This document shows positions 29,029-37,903 of a DNA stretch of 51,736 nt, piece by piece (positions within the stretch are counted from its first letter, which is position 1; each line of letters opens with the position of its first letter). Under the pieces are notes generated by a model. It did no database searches. It had not been told where the DNA came from and saw only the letters and a list, made by a program, of their open reading frames with translations. The position numbers and the translations under genes are program-made. Source of the stretch: Halodesulfovibrio sp. (GTDB taxonomy: Bacteria; Desulfobacterota; Desulfovibrionia; Desulfovibrionales; Desulfovibrionaceae); assembly GCA_003252375.1 (NCBI GenBank), contig QKEJ01000114.1, positions 1-51,736 of the forward strand. The letters run 5' to 3'.

Positions 29029-29050
29029 ACGGTTCGTCCGTATGGCGTTG

Positions 29051-30151
29051 CTAGACCACACCGTGCTCATTGCGTGAAGCAGGCTTGGCCGGCTTCTTTT
29101 CCTGCGCGGGAATCTCTTCCGGGCTCAACGCGAGCAGCACGGGGCTGGCCACGAAGATGGAGGAATAGGTACCCACGCCGATGCCGATGAGCATGGCCAG
29201 AGCAAAGTCATGGATCACGCTGCCACCGAGGAAGTACAGCGAGCAGACCACCAGCAACGTCGTGCCGGAGGTCAGCAGGGTACGGCTCAGTGTCTGGTTT
29301 ACGGCTGCGTTCACGACACCGGCATACGTGGGAGCCACGCGGCCGTTGATGTTTTCGCGGATGCGGTCGAAGACGATGATGGTATCGTTCAGCGAGTAGC
29401 CGACAATGGTCAGCAGCGCAGCCACGATGGTCAGGTCGAACTCCTTGTCGAGAATGGAGAAAACCCCGACCGTGATGAGCACGTCATGGATAAGGGCGAC
29501 AATGGCCCCCAACGCATAGTTCAGCCGCAATTTCCAGCATAGTCCCAACGTCACGAGCATGGCCGCCACAACCAGGTACTGTCTGGGCACGCCGACATAC
29601 CCGAGGGCGTACAGCGTGCAGGCAAGAGCCGCCGCCATGATGGCCGCGACAACCCAGCGCTGTTCGAAACGGCCGGAGATGTAGATGGCGATGAGCAGCA
29701 CTGCGTAGTACAGGGCTTCAAGGGCTGCCGTGCGCAGATCGTTCCCCACCTTGGGGCCGACCATTTCCAGACGGCGGATCTCGAAGTTGCTGCCCTTGAG
29801 GTTGGCTTTCAGTGCATCGCGCACAAGGCCGCGCATGGCTTCAGGGTTGGCTTCGGTGATGGAGGCGCGGATAAGGAATTCACCCTCGTCCTCCAGGCCG
29901 ATACGCTGGACCATGAGGCCGGGAAGCTCGACATCCTTCAGGCATTCCTTGATGGTGTCGGGCTGGACGTTGCCGTCGAACTTCACCTGCACCATGACGC
30001 CGCCGGAGAAGTCAATGCCGTAGCGGGGGCCGCCCTTCATGAGGAGCGAGCCGATACCGGCAATGACCAGCAGCAGCGAAAGGATGAGCGTAATCTTGCG
30101 CAGACCGACGAAGTCGATAGTGCTGTTCGGTTTGATGATGGTCAGACCCAT
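29051..30151 (-). CDS. secF: Protein translocase subunit SecF
   Basis: 366 residues. The N-terminal FVGLRKITLILSLLLVIAGI helix is followed by GPRYGIDFSGGVMVQVKF, the SecF periplasmic signature. The RND-type membrane block contains VGYSLNDTIIVFDRIRENIN, typical of SecF. It has six helices and a Lys/Pro-rich tail (IPAQEKKPAKPASR). With SecD and YajC it uses the proton gradient to help SecYEG release exported proteins. It begins 11 nt after secD. Confidence 0.96.
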   Translation of the reverse strand: MGLTIIKPNSTIDFVGLRKITLILSLLLVIAGIGSLLMKGGPRYGIDFSGGVMVQVKFDGNVQPDTIKECLKDVELPGLMVQRIGLEDEGEFLIRASITEANPEAMRGLVRDALKANLKGSNFEIRRLEMVGPKVGNDLRTAALEALYYAVLLIAIYISGRFEQRWVVAAIMAAALACTLYALGYVGVPRQYLVVAAMLVTLGLCWKLRLNYALGAIVALIHDVLITVGVFSILDKEFDLTIVAALLTIVGYSLNDTIIVFDRIRENINGRVAPTYAGVVNAAVNQTLSRTLLTSGTTLLVVCSLYFLGGSVIHDFALAMLIGIGVGTYSSIFVASPVLLALSPEEIPAQEKKPAKPASRNEHGVV

Positions 30152-30162
30152 AAATCAACTCC

Positions 30163-31764
30163 TTAGATACTGAGCTTGGTACGCTGCTTTCCGAATGTCC
30201 ACAGATCGAAGAGGATGCGTGAACAGAAGATGGCAGTGAACATGGACGCGATGATACCCAGACTCAGAGTGACGGCAAATCCGCGGATGGGTCCGGTGCC
30301 GAACTGGTACAGGATGACTGCGGCAATAAGCGTGGTGACGTTGGCGTCAAGGATGGTCAGGGTTGCCCTGTTGTAGCCTTCCGTGATGGCCGCAATGGGG
30401 GTGAGCCCCCTGCGCAGTTCTTCGCGGATACGCTCGAAGATGAGCACGTTGGCGTCAACGGACATGCCCAGCGTCAGGATGATGCCTGCGATACCCGGCA
30501 GGGTCAGCGTGGCACCAAAGGCGGCAAGGCCGGCCATGATGAGCACGATGTTCAGCACGAGCACGAGGTCCGCAACCAGACCGCCGAAACCGTAGTAGAC
30601 AATCATGAAGGCCATGACCAGCGCACCGCCGATGAGGGCAGCGGTAACGCCCTGATCGATGGATTCCTGACCGAGGGAGGGACCGACGGAGCGTTCCTCG
30701 AGGATGTTGACGGGAGCAGGCAGCGAACCGGCTCGCAGCACGATGGCAAGGTCATGCGCCTCTGCCTGGCTGAAATGGCCGGTGATGGACGCGCGGCCGC
30801 CACGAATTTTTTCCTGGATCGTAGGTGCGGAGTGAATCTTGCCATCCAGTACAATGGCCATGCGCCGTCCGGAGTATTCTCCGGTGAGCTGTTCAAACCG
30901 GCGGGCTCCGCTGTTGTTGAACGTAATGCCGACGTAGGACTGGTTGAACTGGTCAAAGTTCACGTAGGCGTCCTGGATGTATTCCCCGGTCAGGGAGGCA
31001 TCCTTGTCCACGACCATCACGCTTTCCGTGTAGGTTCCGTCCTCGTTGCGCCGCATGTAGGGCAGCGCCTCGTAGCCAGGAGGCACGATGCCCCGCTTGG
31101 CGTTTTCGAGGTTCGCGTCATCCTTCACGATGCGGAATTCGAGGTGTGCGGTCTTGCCGATGATCTGGACGGCCCGTTCCGGGTCGCTCAGGCCGGGAAG
31201 CTGCACCTGAATGCGAAAATCCTGCTGCTTGCGGATATCGGGTTCGGACACGCCGAACTGGTCGATACGGTTGCGGATGGTCTTCACTGCCTGGTCGAGG
31301 GTAAGATTCTTGAGGCGGCTCCGCTCTTCCTTGGTGTAGGACAGCGTAAAACGCACCTGCCCGTCGCCCAGATCCTCCGGCCCCTCGTTGGTGAGATTGC
31401 GGAACTTCTCGGAGAGCAGCTTGATCAGCGCATCCTTCTGGTCCGCCTTGCGCAGCACCAGTTCCAGCTTTTCACCGGGGGTTACCCGGGGGCGCAATAC
31501 GGAGAGCTTCTCCTCGCGGGCAACGGTAAGGAGATCCTGTCCGGTCTGAACAAGGGAGTTCTCCACAGCCTTGTCGACATCGACACCAAGGGTCAGGTAT
31601 ATACCACCCATCAGGTCGAGACCGAGGCTGACCTTTTCTTCGGGAAGAATCTTCTGAAGAAGAGGAGACGTTGCAACAACAGGAATGCTCGGCAGCGCAT
31701 AGGCAAGGCCCAATACGGTCACCAGCAGGGCGACCAGCATTCGCCAACGCAGACCTTCTTTCAT
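30163..31764 (-). CDS. secD: Protein translocase subunit SecD
   Basis: 533 residues. An N-terminal helix precedes SLGLDLMGGIYLTLGVDVD, the SecD P1 signature, then a periplasmic domain with IRNRIDQFGVSEPDIRKQ. The membrane part has GVTAALIGGALVMAFMIVYY and LGMSVDANVLIFERIREELR, whose Asp is in the proton path. It partners with SecF (11 nt downstream). YajC lies 172 nt upstream, with no clear terminator between, so one operon is likely. Confidence 0.96.
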   Translation of the reverse strand: MKEGLRWRMLVALLVTVLGLAYALPSIPVVATSPLLQKILPEEKVSLGLDLMGGIYLTLGVDVDKAVENSLVQTGQDLLTVAREEKLSVLRPRVTPGEKLELVLRKADQKDALIKLLSEKFRNLTNEGPEDLGDGQVRFTLSYTKEERSRLKNLTLDQAVKTIRNRIDQFGVSEPDIRKQQDFRIQVQLPGLSDPERAVQIIGKTAHLEFRIVKDDANLENAKRGIVPPGYEALPYMRRNEDGTYTESVMVVDKDASLTGEYIQDAYVNFDQFNQSYVGITFNNSGARRFEQLTGEYSGRRMAIVLDGKIHSAPTIQEKIRGGRASITGHFSQAEAHDLAIVLRAGSLPAPVNILEERSVGPSLGQESIDQGVTAALIGGALVMAFMIVYYGFGGLVADLVLVLNIVLIMAGLAAFGATLTLPGIAGIILTLGMSVDANVLIFERIREELRRGLTPIAAITEGYNRATLTILDANVTTLIAAVILYQFGTGPIRGFAVTLSLGIIASMFTAIFCSRILFDLWTFGKQRTKLSI

Positions 31765-31936
31765 TATAACTCCTAAATACTGATGCTATCCATGGACAAA
31801 CAGCAAAGCCCTAAGCGGTACAACACCACCCGGGGCCGTTCTTGCAAACGCACGGGTACTGGACCCGTCTGCTGAAGGGGGATGCCCGGCACGGTTCTAC
31901 CCTGCCCCGGCATCACCACCAACGCCATGGAGGAGA

Positions 31937-32293
31937 CTACTTCTCTTCCTTGGCCTTCTTCTTTTCCTTGGGGGCAGCGGCAACGGCAAGGCCGGAAACG
32001 AACTGGCGGCCAACCTTGACGGTGGTGGTGCCGAGATCCACGGTCAGAATCTCACCCTTCGTTTCAACGACGGTGCCGTAGAGGCCACCTGCGGTGATGA
32101 TGGAATCGCCCTTCTTCAGGCCGTCCAGCAGCGCCTTGTGTTCCTTGGCCTTCTTCTGCTGGGGACGGATGAGCAGGAAGTAGAAGATACCGAACATGAG
32201 TACGAGCGGAGCAAAAGCGGCGATGCCTCCGCCCTGGCCACCGGCCTGGCCACCTGCGGCGCCCATGGCCCAAGCAGTGTTGATAAACGACAT
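31937..32293 (-). CDS. yajC: Sec translocase accessory subunit YajC
   Basis: 118 residues. A Gly/Ala/Gln-rich N-terminus (AMGAAGGQAGGQGGGIAAF) precedes one membrane helix (about 26-42), RPQQKKAKEHKALLDGLKKG and the conserved GDSIITAGGLYGTVVE. A Lys/Glu-rich tail ends the protein. YajC associates with SecDF in the inner membrane. The AAGGAG upstream fits the start at 32293. Confidence 0.95.
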   Translation of the reverse strand: MSFINTAWAMGAAGGQAGGQGGGIAAFAPLVLMFGIFYFLLIRPQQKKAKEHKALLDGLKKGDSIITAGGLYGTVVETKGEILTVDLGTTTVKVGRQFVSGLAVAAAPKEKKKAKEEK

Positions 32294-32481
32294 GACATTC
32301 TCCTTATGGGGTAATCATGAAATGGTAACAGTGTTGAAAACCTGAAAGAAGTACCTTTAAGGCTGAAAACATGCAACCGTTTTCGGCCAGTCTCCTCGGC
32401 ACAGCCCTGCTCTGCAGGCGTAACGCACCAAAGTATGAATGGATTATGCGCACATGCGCAGGCTGAGCAAAAGCAGGCAAA

Positions 32482-32509
32482 AGAAAGGGCCTCCCGTGCG
32501 GGAGGCCCT
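32482..32509 (-). terminator. Intrinsic terminator after the glutamate synthase operon
   Basis: Minus-strand stem AGGGCCTCCCG / CGGGAGGCCCT (32486-32509) followed by TTCTTTTG. It lies 7 nt past the last stop (32516). Confidence 0.85.
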
Positions 32510-32515
32510 GAAGTG

Positions 32516-33274
32516 CTAGTTGGTGCCTACGTACATGTTGCCGTAGGGACGCTTGGAGAAGGGTTTGACCTTGCGGAAGGTGCCCTTCATGGCTTCTTCG
32601 GCGTCCTTGCCGAAGGCCTTGGCCCAGGCTTCCACATGCGTGCGGATGAAGGCCATGTCCTCCTCTTCCAGCGGGTGGAAGCTGAGGCCGGGGCCGAGCT
32701 GGTATTCCGGCACTTCGCCGCGGATATACATCACGCCGCCGTGCATGCCCGTACCCAGACTGCGCCCGGTGATGGGCGCGTTCTCCGGCATGGTGGAATC
32801 CATGCCCAGCAGGATGATGGCGCCACCGGCCATGTACTCGCCGAGGAAGTCCCCGGCCTTGCCACCTGCCACGATGATGGGAGCCTTGTCCATGTAGGCC
32901 TTCATGTGGATGCCCACGCGGTACCCCACATCCTGCTTTACGAGGATGCGGCCGCCGCGCATGGCGTATCCGAGCACGTCACCGGCCATGCCGTTGATCT
33001 CGATTTCGCCGTCGTCCATGGTGTTGCCCACGCCATCCTGCGCATTGCCTTCCACACGGATGAAGGCTCCGCGCATGAAGGCGGCCATGTCCTGGCCGGG
33101 AACGCCGTGAACAAGGAACTTAACGGGCTTGTCGATGGCGTTGCCGATATAGCGCTGGCCGCGGACATTGAGCAGTTCGATTTCTTCGGCGCCGTTACGG
33201 ATCGCATCGCGGATCTGCTCATTGAGCTGCTTGTAGTAGACGCCGTCGGCGTCCAGAGTGACCTTCTTGCCCAT
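32516..33274 (-). CDS. Glutamate synthase alpha-subunit domain 3 (gxgxg) protein
   Basis: 252 residues, a stand-alone GXGXG beta-helix domain. Repeated Gly motifs are visible: FIRVEGNAQDGVGNTMDDGE, YAMRGGRILVKQDVGYRVG and GGKAGDFLGEYMAGGAIILL. In normal GltB this is the C-terminal domain of one 1500-residue chain. Here it is a separate small gene, 2 nt after the amidotransferase gene. It closes the five-gene split synthase operon. It probably docks on the FMN core to complete the ammonia channel environment. Confidence 0.92.
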   Translation of the reverse strand: MGKKVTLDADGVYYKQLNEQIRDAIRNGAEEIELLNVRGQRYIGNAIDKPVKFLVHGVPGQDMAAFMRGAFIRVEGNAQDGVGNTMDDGEIEINGMAGDVLGYAMRGGRILVKQDVGYRVGIHMKAYMDKAPIIVAGGKAGDFLGEYMAGGAIILLGMDSTMPENAPITGRSLGTGMHGGVMYIRGEVPEYQLGPGLSFHPLEEEDMAFIRTHVEAWAKAFGKDAEEAMKGTFRKVKPFSKRPYGNMYVGTN

Positions 33275-33276
33275 GG

Positions 33277-34368
33277 TTACGCCTCCACTTTCACGATAAC
33301 GGGTTCACCGGCCTTGGGCGCCCATACGCGGTCCAGTTCGGGACAGACTTCGCGGATGGAGCTTTCTTCGCTGGACATGAAGACCATGCTGTCCTTCTCT
33401 GCAATAACCAGAGGACGGAGCTTGGCCCGGTCGTTGAGGCCCATCATGGTGTTGGGGTCGGTCACGAGAATGGCGAAGGGGCCGTTCAGGCAGCCGGAGC
33501 CGTATACCATACGCAGCGCTTCATAGACCTTGCGGTCCTCTGCGCCCATGCGGTCGATCTCGTCCCAGAAAGGCGGTGCAAAGACCTTGCTCGCCATTTC
33601 GTAGGAAAGACCGTGCTTGCGGATCAGAAGGTCGAGCAGGTACGCCACAACCTCGGTATCCGTCATCATGGTGCACAGGTAGTCGTGCTGGCAAAGGTAC
33701 CGGCGGTTGATGCCGTAGGACGAGATTTCACCGTTGTGGACGATGGCCCAGTCCAGAATGGTGAAGGGATGCGCCCCGCCCCACCAGCCGGGAGTGTTGG
33801 TGGGGAACCGGTTGTGCCCCGTCCAGATGTAGGCGCTGTATTCGTCAAGACGGAAGAAGTCCGCGATGTCCTCGGGGAAGCCCACGCCCTTGAATGCCCC
33901 CATGTTCTTGCCGCTGGAGAAGACAAAGGCTCCTCCATTCTGGTTGATGAGCATGATGACACTGACAATGTAGTCCTGTTCACTCAGCTCTTCCCATTTG
34001 GGACGGCGTTCCTTGGGGGTGACGAAGAAGCGCCACATGAGGGGCGGGTTCTTCACGCTCAGCACCTTGCGGGTGGGAATGGGTTCGGACACCGAAATCT
34101 CAAAGTATTCCTTGATGGTGTTCTCTGCCCTGTCCAGAGCCGCCTGATCGTCGCACATCAGGTGGAAGGCGTACTCGTCGGCCCGGTCGGGGTAAATGCC
34201 GTAGGCAGCGAATCCGCCGCCAAGGCCGTTGCCGCGATCGTGCATGGTACACATGGCATTGATAGGCATGGTACCGTTGATGAGGTTCTTCTGCTTGTCG
34301 ATGACGCCGAAGACACCGCACCCGGAGATGTCCTTCTCAAAATTCCAGAAATTGCTGGGAGCCTTCAT
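33277..34368 (-). CDS. Glutamate synthase class II glutamine amidotransferase domain protein
   Basis: 363 residues from ATG 34368 (GGAG 8 nt upstream; the longer frame into the preceding gene is a shadow). Cys17 in ISGCGVFGVID is the likely N-terminal nucleophile exposed after propeptide removal. Ntn-type features follow: MPINAMCTMHDRGNGLGGGF, WTGHNRFPTNTPGWWGGAHP and IVHNGEISSYG. It would hydrolyse glutamine and pass ammonia to the synthase core encoded by the first gene of the operon. It is separate here, as in archaeal-type glutamate synthases. Confidence 0.92.
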   Translation of the reverse strand: MKAPSNFWNFEKDISGCGVFGVIDKQKNLINGTMPINAMCTMHDRGNGLGGGFAAYGIYPDRADEYAFHLMCDDQAALDRAENTIKEYFEISVSEPIPTRKVLSVKNPPLMWRFFVTPKERRPKWEELSEQDYIVSVIMLINQNGGAFVFSSGKNMGAFKGVGFPEDIADFFRLDEYSAYIWTGHNRFPTNTPGWWGGAHPFTILDWAIVHNGEISSYGINRRYLCQHDYLCTMMTDTEVVAYLLDLLIRKHGLSYEMASKVFAPPFWDEIDRMGAEDRKVYEALRMVYGSGCLNGPFAILVTDPNTMMGLNDRAKLRPLVIAEKDSMVFMSSEESSIREVCPELDRVWAPKAGEPVIVKVEA

Positions 34369-34393
34369 ATATCTTCTCCGATGATGGGGACCC

Positions 34394-35671
34394 CTATTCG
34401 CATTCGGGGGTCCACCTCGTCTCGAAATCGTGTTCTGGCCAGAGCAGCGCGGAGGGCTGTCCGTCCTTGAGGTCCTGTTTGACTTCATCGGTAAGCGGCA
34501 GCTGGAACCGGACGAACCCGGTGTACAGACCTGCAAAGTCGATGTCACCAACCAGCACATAGCCGATGAGCTTGTCATTGCGGAAAACAAGCTTGCGATA
34601 GGCCTGCCGTTCCTCGTCCACGTAGGTGAACACGTCGCAGCCGTCTTCAGGGGCGGGATTGACCAGACCGAGGGACGCAGTGGCCATGCCGTAGAAGGCA
34701 ATGGCATTCATGGCGAGACCGCCGGGATGCTTTTCCTTCTTCTTTTCGGTCATGTTCATGCCGGCGTAGTAGCCCTGGCTGTATGCGTTGGGCCAGATGG
34801 GGGTTACCCGGGCGTCGTCCATGATCATGTCGTAGGCTTCGGCCGCGTCGCCGGCGGCATAGACATCGGCAGCACTGGTCTGCAGATAGTCGTCCACCTT
34901 GATGCCGCGACGGATGTTCAGTCCGGCTTCCTTGGCGGGACACAGGCTCGGCACAACCCCGATGGCCACAACGACAGCCTCGCATTCGAGGACATCGCCG
35001 TTGGTCAGGCGAACGCCGACAACGTCACCATTGTCGCCACGCAGCACCTCTTCCACGGTGTTGCCGCAACGGATGTGCAGCCCCTCGTTTTCAAGACGGT
35101 TGGACACCAGCTTGCCTGCGACGTCGTCAAAGGCGGCGGAGAGTACGCGAGGCGCCAGTTCGACGATGGTCACGGAAAGCCCGTTGTCGAAAAGGCCTTC
35201 AGCGGCCTTGAGGCCGATAAGCCCGCCGCCGATAACCACAACCTTGCGGATGGCCTGCGAAAGCTGGATCAGCGTCTCGGCATGGGCCAGCGTGGTGAAG
35301 TTGTAGATGCCCGAACCTTCCAGCCCCTTGATGGGGGGCATGAAGGGAATGCCGCCAGTGGCGAGCAGCAGCTTGTCGTAGCCCAGGCTCTCACCGCTTG
35401 CCAGCGTGATGGTCTTCTTGCCCGGGTCGAGCGCGGTAACGCGGGAGCCGAGCTTGAGTTCGATATTGTTCTTCTCGTAGTAGTCGTCGGGTCGCAGACT
35501 CATGCGGTCCAGACCAATCTTGCCCGCAAGGAAGTAGGAGATGAGGGGACGACCATACGTGGGCGTGTTTTCCTCGCTCACCACGATGATGCGGCCCTCT
35601 TTGTCCAGCTTCCGGATGCCTTCTATAGCACCTACGGATGCGACACCGTTACCGACGATGACATATGTCAT
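34394..35671 (-). CDS. NAD(P)/FAD-dependent oxidoreductase of the glutamate synthase cluster
   Basis: 425 residues, class I pyridine-nucleotide disulfide-type reductase without the redox-active Cys pair. FAD site: MTYVIVGNGVASVGAIEG. NAD(P)H site: KVVVIGGGLIGLKAAEGLF. A second FAD motif is ADVYAAGDAAEAYD. It probably moves electrons between NAD(P)H and the adjacent four-cluster ferredoxin feeding the synthase. Cofactor preference is not settled: the segment after the second glycine motif carries an acidic VTIVELAP, which favours NADH. The gene lies 26 nt after the ferredoxin gene. Confidence 0.9.
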   Translation of the reverse strand: MTYVIVGNGVASVGAIEGIRKLDKEGRIIVVSEENTPTYGRPLISYFLAGKIGLDRMSLRPDDYYEKNNIELKLGSRVTALDPGKKTITLASGESLGYDKLLLATGGIPFMPPIKGLEGSGIYNFTTLAHAETLIQLSQAIRKVVVIGGGLIGLKAAEGLFDNGLSVTIVELAPRVLSAAFDDVAGKLVSNRLENEGLHIRCGNTVEEVLRGDNGDVVGVRLTNGDVLECEAVVVAIGVVPSLCPAKEAGLNIRRGIKVDDYLQTSAADVYAAGDAAEAYDMIMDDARVTPIWPNAYSQGYYAGMNMTEKKKEKHPGGLAMNAIAFYGMATASLGLVNPAPEDGCDVFTYVDEERQAYRKLVFRNDKLIGYVLVGDIDFAGLYTGFVRFQLPLTDEVKQDLKDGQPSALLWPEHDFETRWTPECE

Positions 35672-35697
35672 GGTTTCACACTCCCCGGATGCTTGTG

Positions 35698-36138
35698 CTA
35701 GCGGTCTTCGTAGCTCAGTGCGGCGTTGGGACAGGCCTGCACGCAGGCGGGCATGTCTCTTCCTTCACAGAGATCACACTTGATGATCTTCCCCTTGGAC
35801 GGATTGCGGCGGATGGCACCGAAGGGACAGGCCATCAGGCAGGACCAGCAGCCGACGCACTTGGACTCGTCGTACTTTGTCTTGCCGGTCTCCTCGTCCT
35901 TGTACAGGGCGCCGGAGATGCACGCGGTGACACAAGTGGGGTTCTCACAGTGCCGACAGCTCAGCGAGACACATACGGGACCCTTTTCATACACGGCCTT
36001 GCAAGGACGCAGGCCCGAAGCCTGCTCCTCGCGTACGGCGATGATAAGATCCTTGCTCTCGGAGTGAGCGGTAAGACAGGCCAGCTCACAGATGTGGCAG
36101 CCGATGCAAAAATCCTTGTTGGGATAGACTCGACGCAT
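35698..36138 (-). CDS. Four-cluster 4Fe-4S ferredoxin of the glutamate synthase cluster
   Basis: 146 residues with at least sixteen Cys arranged as four [4Fe-4S] sites, as in HycB/DmsB-like electron-transfer subunits. The groups are CIGCHICELAC, CVSLSCRHCENPTCVTAC, CVGCWSCLMACP and CDLC followed by ACVQACP. No signal peptide is seen, so it is cytoplasmic. It sits 3 nt after the synthase core gene and before the FAD oxidoreductase gene, the natural electron bridge between them. Confidence 0.92.
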   Translation of the reverse strand: MRRVYPNKDFCIGCHICELACLTAHSESKDLIIAVREEQASGLRPCKAVYEKGPVCVSLSCRHCENPTCVTACISGALYKDEETGKTKYDESKCVGCWSCLMACPFGAIRRNPSKGKIIKCDLCEGRDMPACVQACPNAALSYEDR

Positions 36139-36141
36139 TGC

Positions 36142-37665
36142 CTACCTCCCGGCGTGTTTGACACCAAGGATGTCAAGTTCCACTTCGTTAAGGCCGATGC
36201 CGCGCAGCTTGTCGCGGTTGCCGCGCAGGCTCTCGATGGAGTTGAGGCCCATGCCGCCAAGCATTTCCTGAATTTCGTGGCCCCATGCCTTGACCAGGTT
36301 GGTCAGACGCTTGGCTGCGATTTCAGGGTTCTGGCGCTTCTTGAGGCGCGCTTCGTTGGTCGCGATGCCCCACGGGCACTTGCCGGTGTAGCAGCGGCCG
36401 CAGAGCGTACAGCCCACGGCGACGAGCGCGGAGGTGGCGATGTACACGGCGTCCGCACCGAGTGCGATGGCCTTGATGACATCAGCGGAACAACGGGTGC
36501 CGCCGGCAACAACCAGCGAGGCCCAGTTGCGGATGCCTTCGTCGCGCAGGCGGTTGTCCACCTGTGCAAGGGCCAGTTCCACGGGGATGCCCACGTTGTC
36601 GCGGATCATGGTGGGGGCAGCGCCCGTACCACCGCGGAAGCCGTCAAGCACGACAATGTCGGCACCGGCGCGCACGATGCCGGAGGCAATGGCGGGCGCG
36701 TTGTGCACGGCTGCGATCTTGACGGAGACAGGCACGCGATATTCGGTGGCTTCCTTCAGCGCGTAGATGAGCTGCAGGAGGTCTTCGATGGAATAGATGT
36801 CATGGTGCGGCGCGGGAGAGATGGCGTCGGATCCGACCGGAACCATACGGGTCTTGGAGACTTCCTCGTCGATCTTCTCGCCGGGGAGATGGCCGCCGAT
36901 GCCGGGCTTGGCGCCCTGCCCGACCTTGATCTCGATGGCTGCGCCAGCGTTCAGGTAGTCCTTGTGGACGCCGAAACGACCGGAGGCAACCTGCACGATG
37001 GTGTTGGCCCCGTACTTGTACAGGGTGGGATGCAGACCGCCCTCACCCGTGTTGTACACGATGCCGAGTTCGGTCGCCGCCATGGCCATGGCCTTGTGCA
37101 GGTTGAAGTTGATGGAGCCGAAGGACATGGCCGAGAACATCATGGGATATTCCAGCTTGATCTGGGGACCGATCTTGGTCTTCAGACGCGGACCTTCAGG
37201 GGTCTCCTCAACCTCCACCTTGTCGGGCTTGGAACCGAGGTAGGTCCGCAGCTCCATGGGCTCACGCAGGGGGTCGATGGACGGGTTGGTCACCTGGCTG
37301 GCGTCCAGCTGCAGGTTGTCCCAGTAAATGGGCTTGGCGCTGGGGCTGCCCATGCCGGAAAGAAGGATGCCGCCCGTATCGCCCTGCTTGTATATGTGTT
37401 TCATATACGTGGGGGTCCACAGGGCGTTGTCGCGGAAGTCCGCAGGGTTCTTCTTGATGGTAAGGCACCCGGTGGGACACAGGGCTTCACACCTGTGACA
37501 ACCGACGCACTTGGTGTTGTCGTGCATGACGCACTGCCGGGCGTCGTCCCAGAAATGAGCCTCGTAGGAACACTGGCGCACGCACACTTCACAGTTGATG
37601 CACCGTTCCTTGTCCCGGTCTATGACAAAATCGTTGAAGTTTTGGCTGATCGGTTTGAAAAGCAA
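36142..37665 (-). CDS. Glutamate synthase FMN/iron-sulfur core with N-terminal ferredoxin domain
   Basis: 507 residues. The start is probably TTG at 37665 (AGGAG 6 nt upstream); an in-frame GTG at 37686 lacks a ribosome site. Two 4Fe-4S motifs lie near the N-terminus (CINCEVCVRQC, CVGCHRCEALCP). The FMN barrel shows MFSAMSFGSINFN, VGQGAKPGIGGHLPG, DGFRGGTGAAP and the GltB cluster motif CTLCGRCYTGKCP. It makes glutamate from 2-oxoglutarate and channelled ammonia in the cytoplasm. It is the first gene of the operon and sits behind a structured leader. Confidence 0.94.
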   Translation of the reverse strand: MLFKPISQNFNDFVIDRDKERCINCEVCVRQCSYEAHFWDDARQCVMHDNTKCVGCHRCEALCPTGCLTIKKNPADFRDNALWTPTYMKHIYKQGDTGGILLSGMGSPSAKPIYWDNLQLDASQVTNPSIDPLREPMELRTYLGSKPDKVEVEETPEGPRLKTKIGPQIKLEYPMMFSAMSFGSINFNLHKAMAMAATELGIVYNTGEGGLHPTLYKYGANTIVQVASGRFGVHKDYLNAGAAIEIKVGQGAKPGIGGHLPGEKIDEEVSKTRMVPVGSDAISPAPHHDIYSIEDLLQLIYALKEATEYRVPVSVKIAAVHNAPAIASGIVRAGADIVVLDGFRGGTGAAPTMIRDNVGIPVELALAQVDNRLRDEGIRNWASLVVAGGTRCSADVIKAIALGADAVYIATSALVAVGCTLCGRCYTGKCPWGIATNEARLKKRQNPEIAAKRLTNLVKAWGHEIQEMLGGMGLNSIESLRGNRDKLRGIGLNEVELDILGVKHAGR

Positions 37666-37689
37666 GACAGTCTCCTCGCTTAGCACAGA

Positions 37690-37792
37690 TTAGCAGGTGG
37701 TCGGTTCCCCTCTCCCGTTCAACCGGACCTGCTAACAAATTTGATAAAAAAAGCGAAAAAACGCTACGAGGGCACTTCTCATTGAACGGGAG
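37690..37792 (-). promoter_or_regulatory. Structured leader of the glutamate synthase operon
   Basis: Read on the minus strand there are three elements. CTCCCGTTCAA (37792-37782) lies at the predicted transcript start. A short AGCG-T6-CGCT hairpin plus T-run lies at 37765-37746. A hairpin follows with outer TTAGCAGGT/ACCTGCTAA (37735-37690) and inner CGGTT/AACCG arms. The loop of that hairpin contains TTGAACGGGAG (37722-37712), a perfect 11-nt complement of the first element. A switchable or pseudoknotted RNA, or a pair of DNA operators 70 bp apart, would both fit. Confidence 0.5.
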
Positions 37793-37795
37793 TTG

Positions 37796-37825
37796 GAATT
37801 ACCGTAAAAATACAAAAATTGTCAA
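37796..37825 (-). promoter_or_regulatory. Predicted sigma70 promoter of the glutamate synthase operon
   Basis: A perfect TTGACA (37825-37820) and TAATTC (37801-37796) are separated by 18 nt on the minus strand. The predicted start lies near 37789, giving a leader of about 125 nt. Confidence 0.6.
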
Positions 37826-37903
37826 TATACGTATTCTTCACAATTGAATCAGACCTCGAAAAACCGACGTATCGTCATTTAATTCAGCCTTTTGCGAATG
37901 AAA

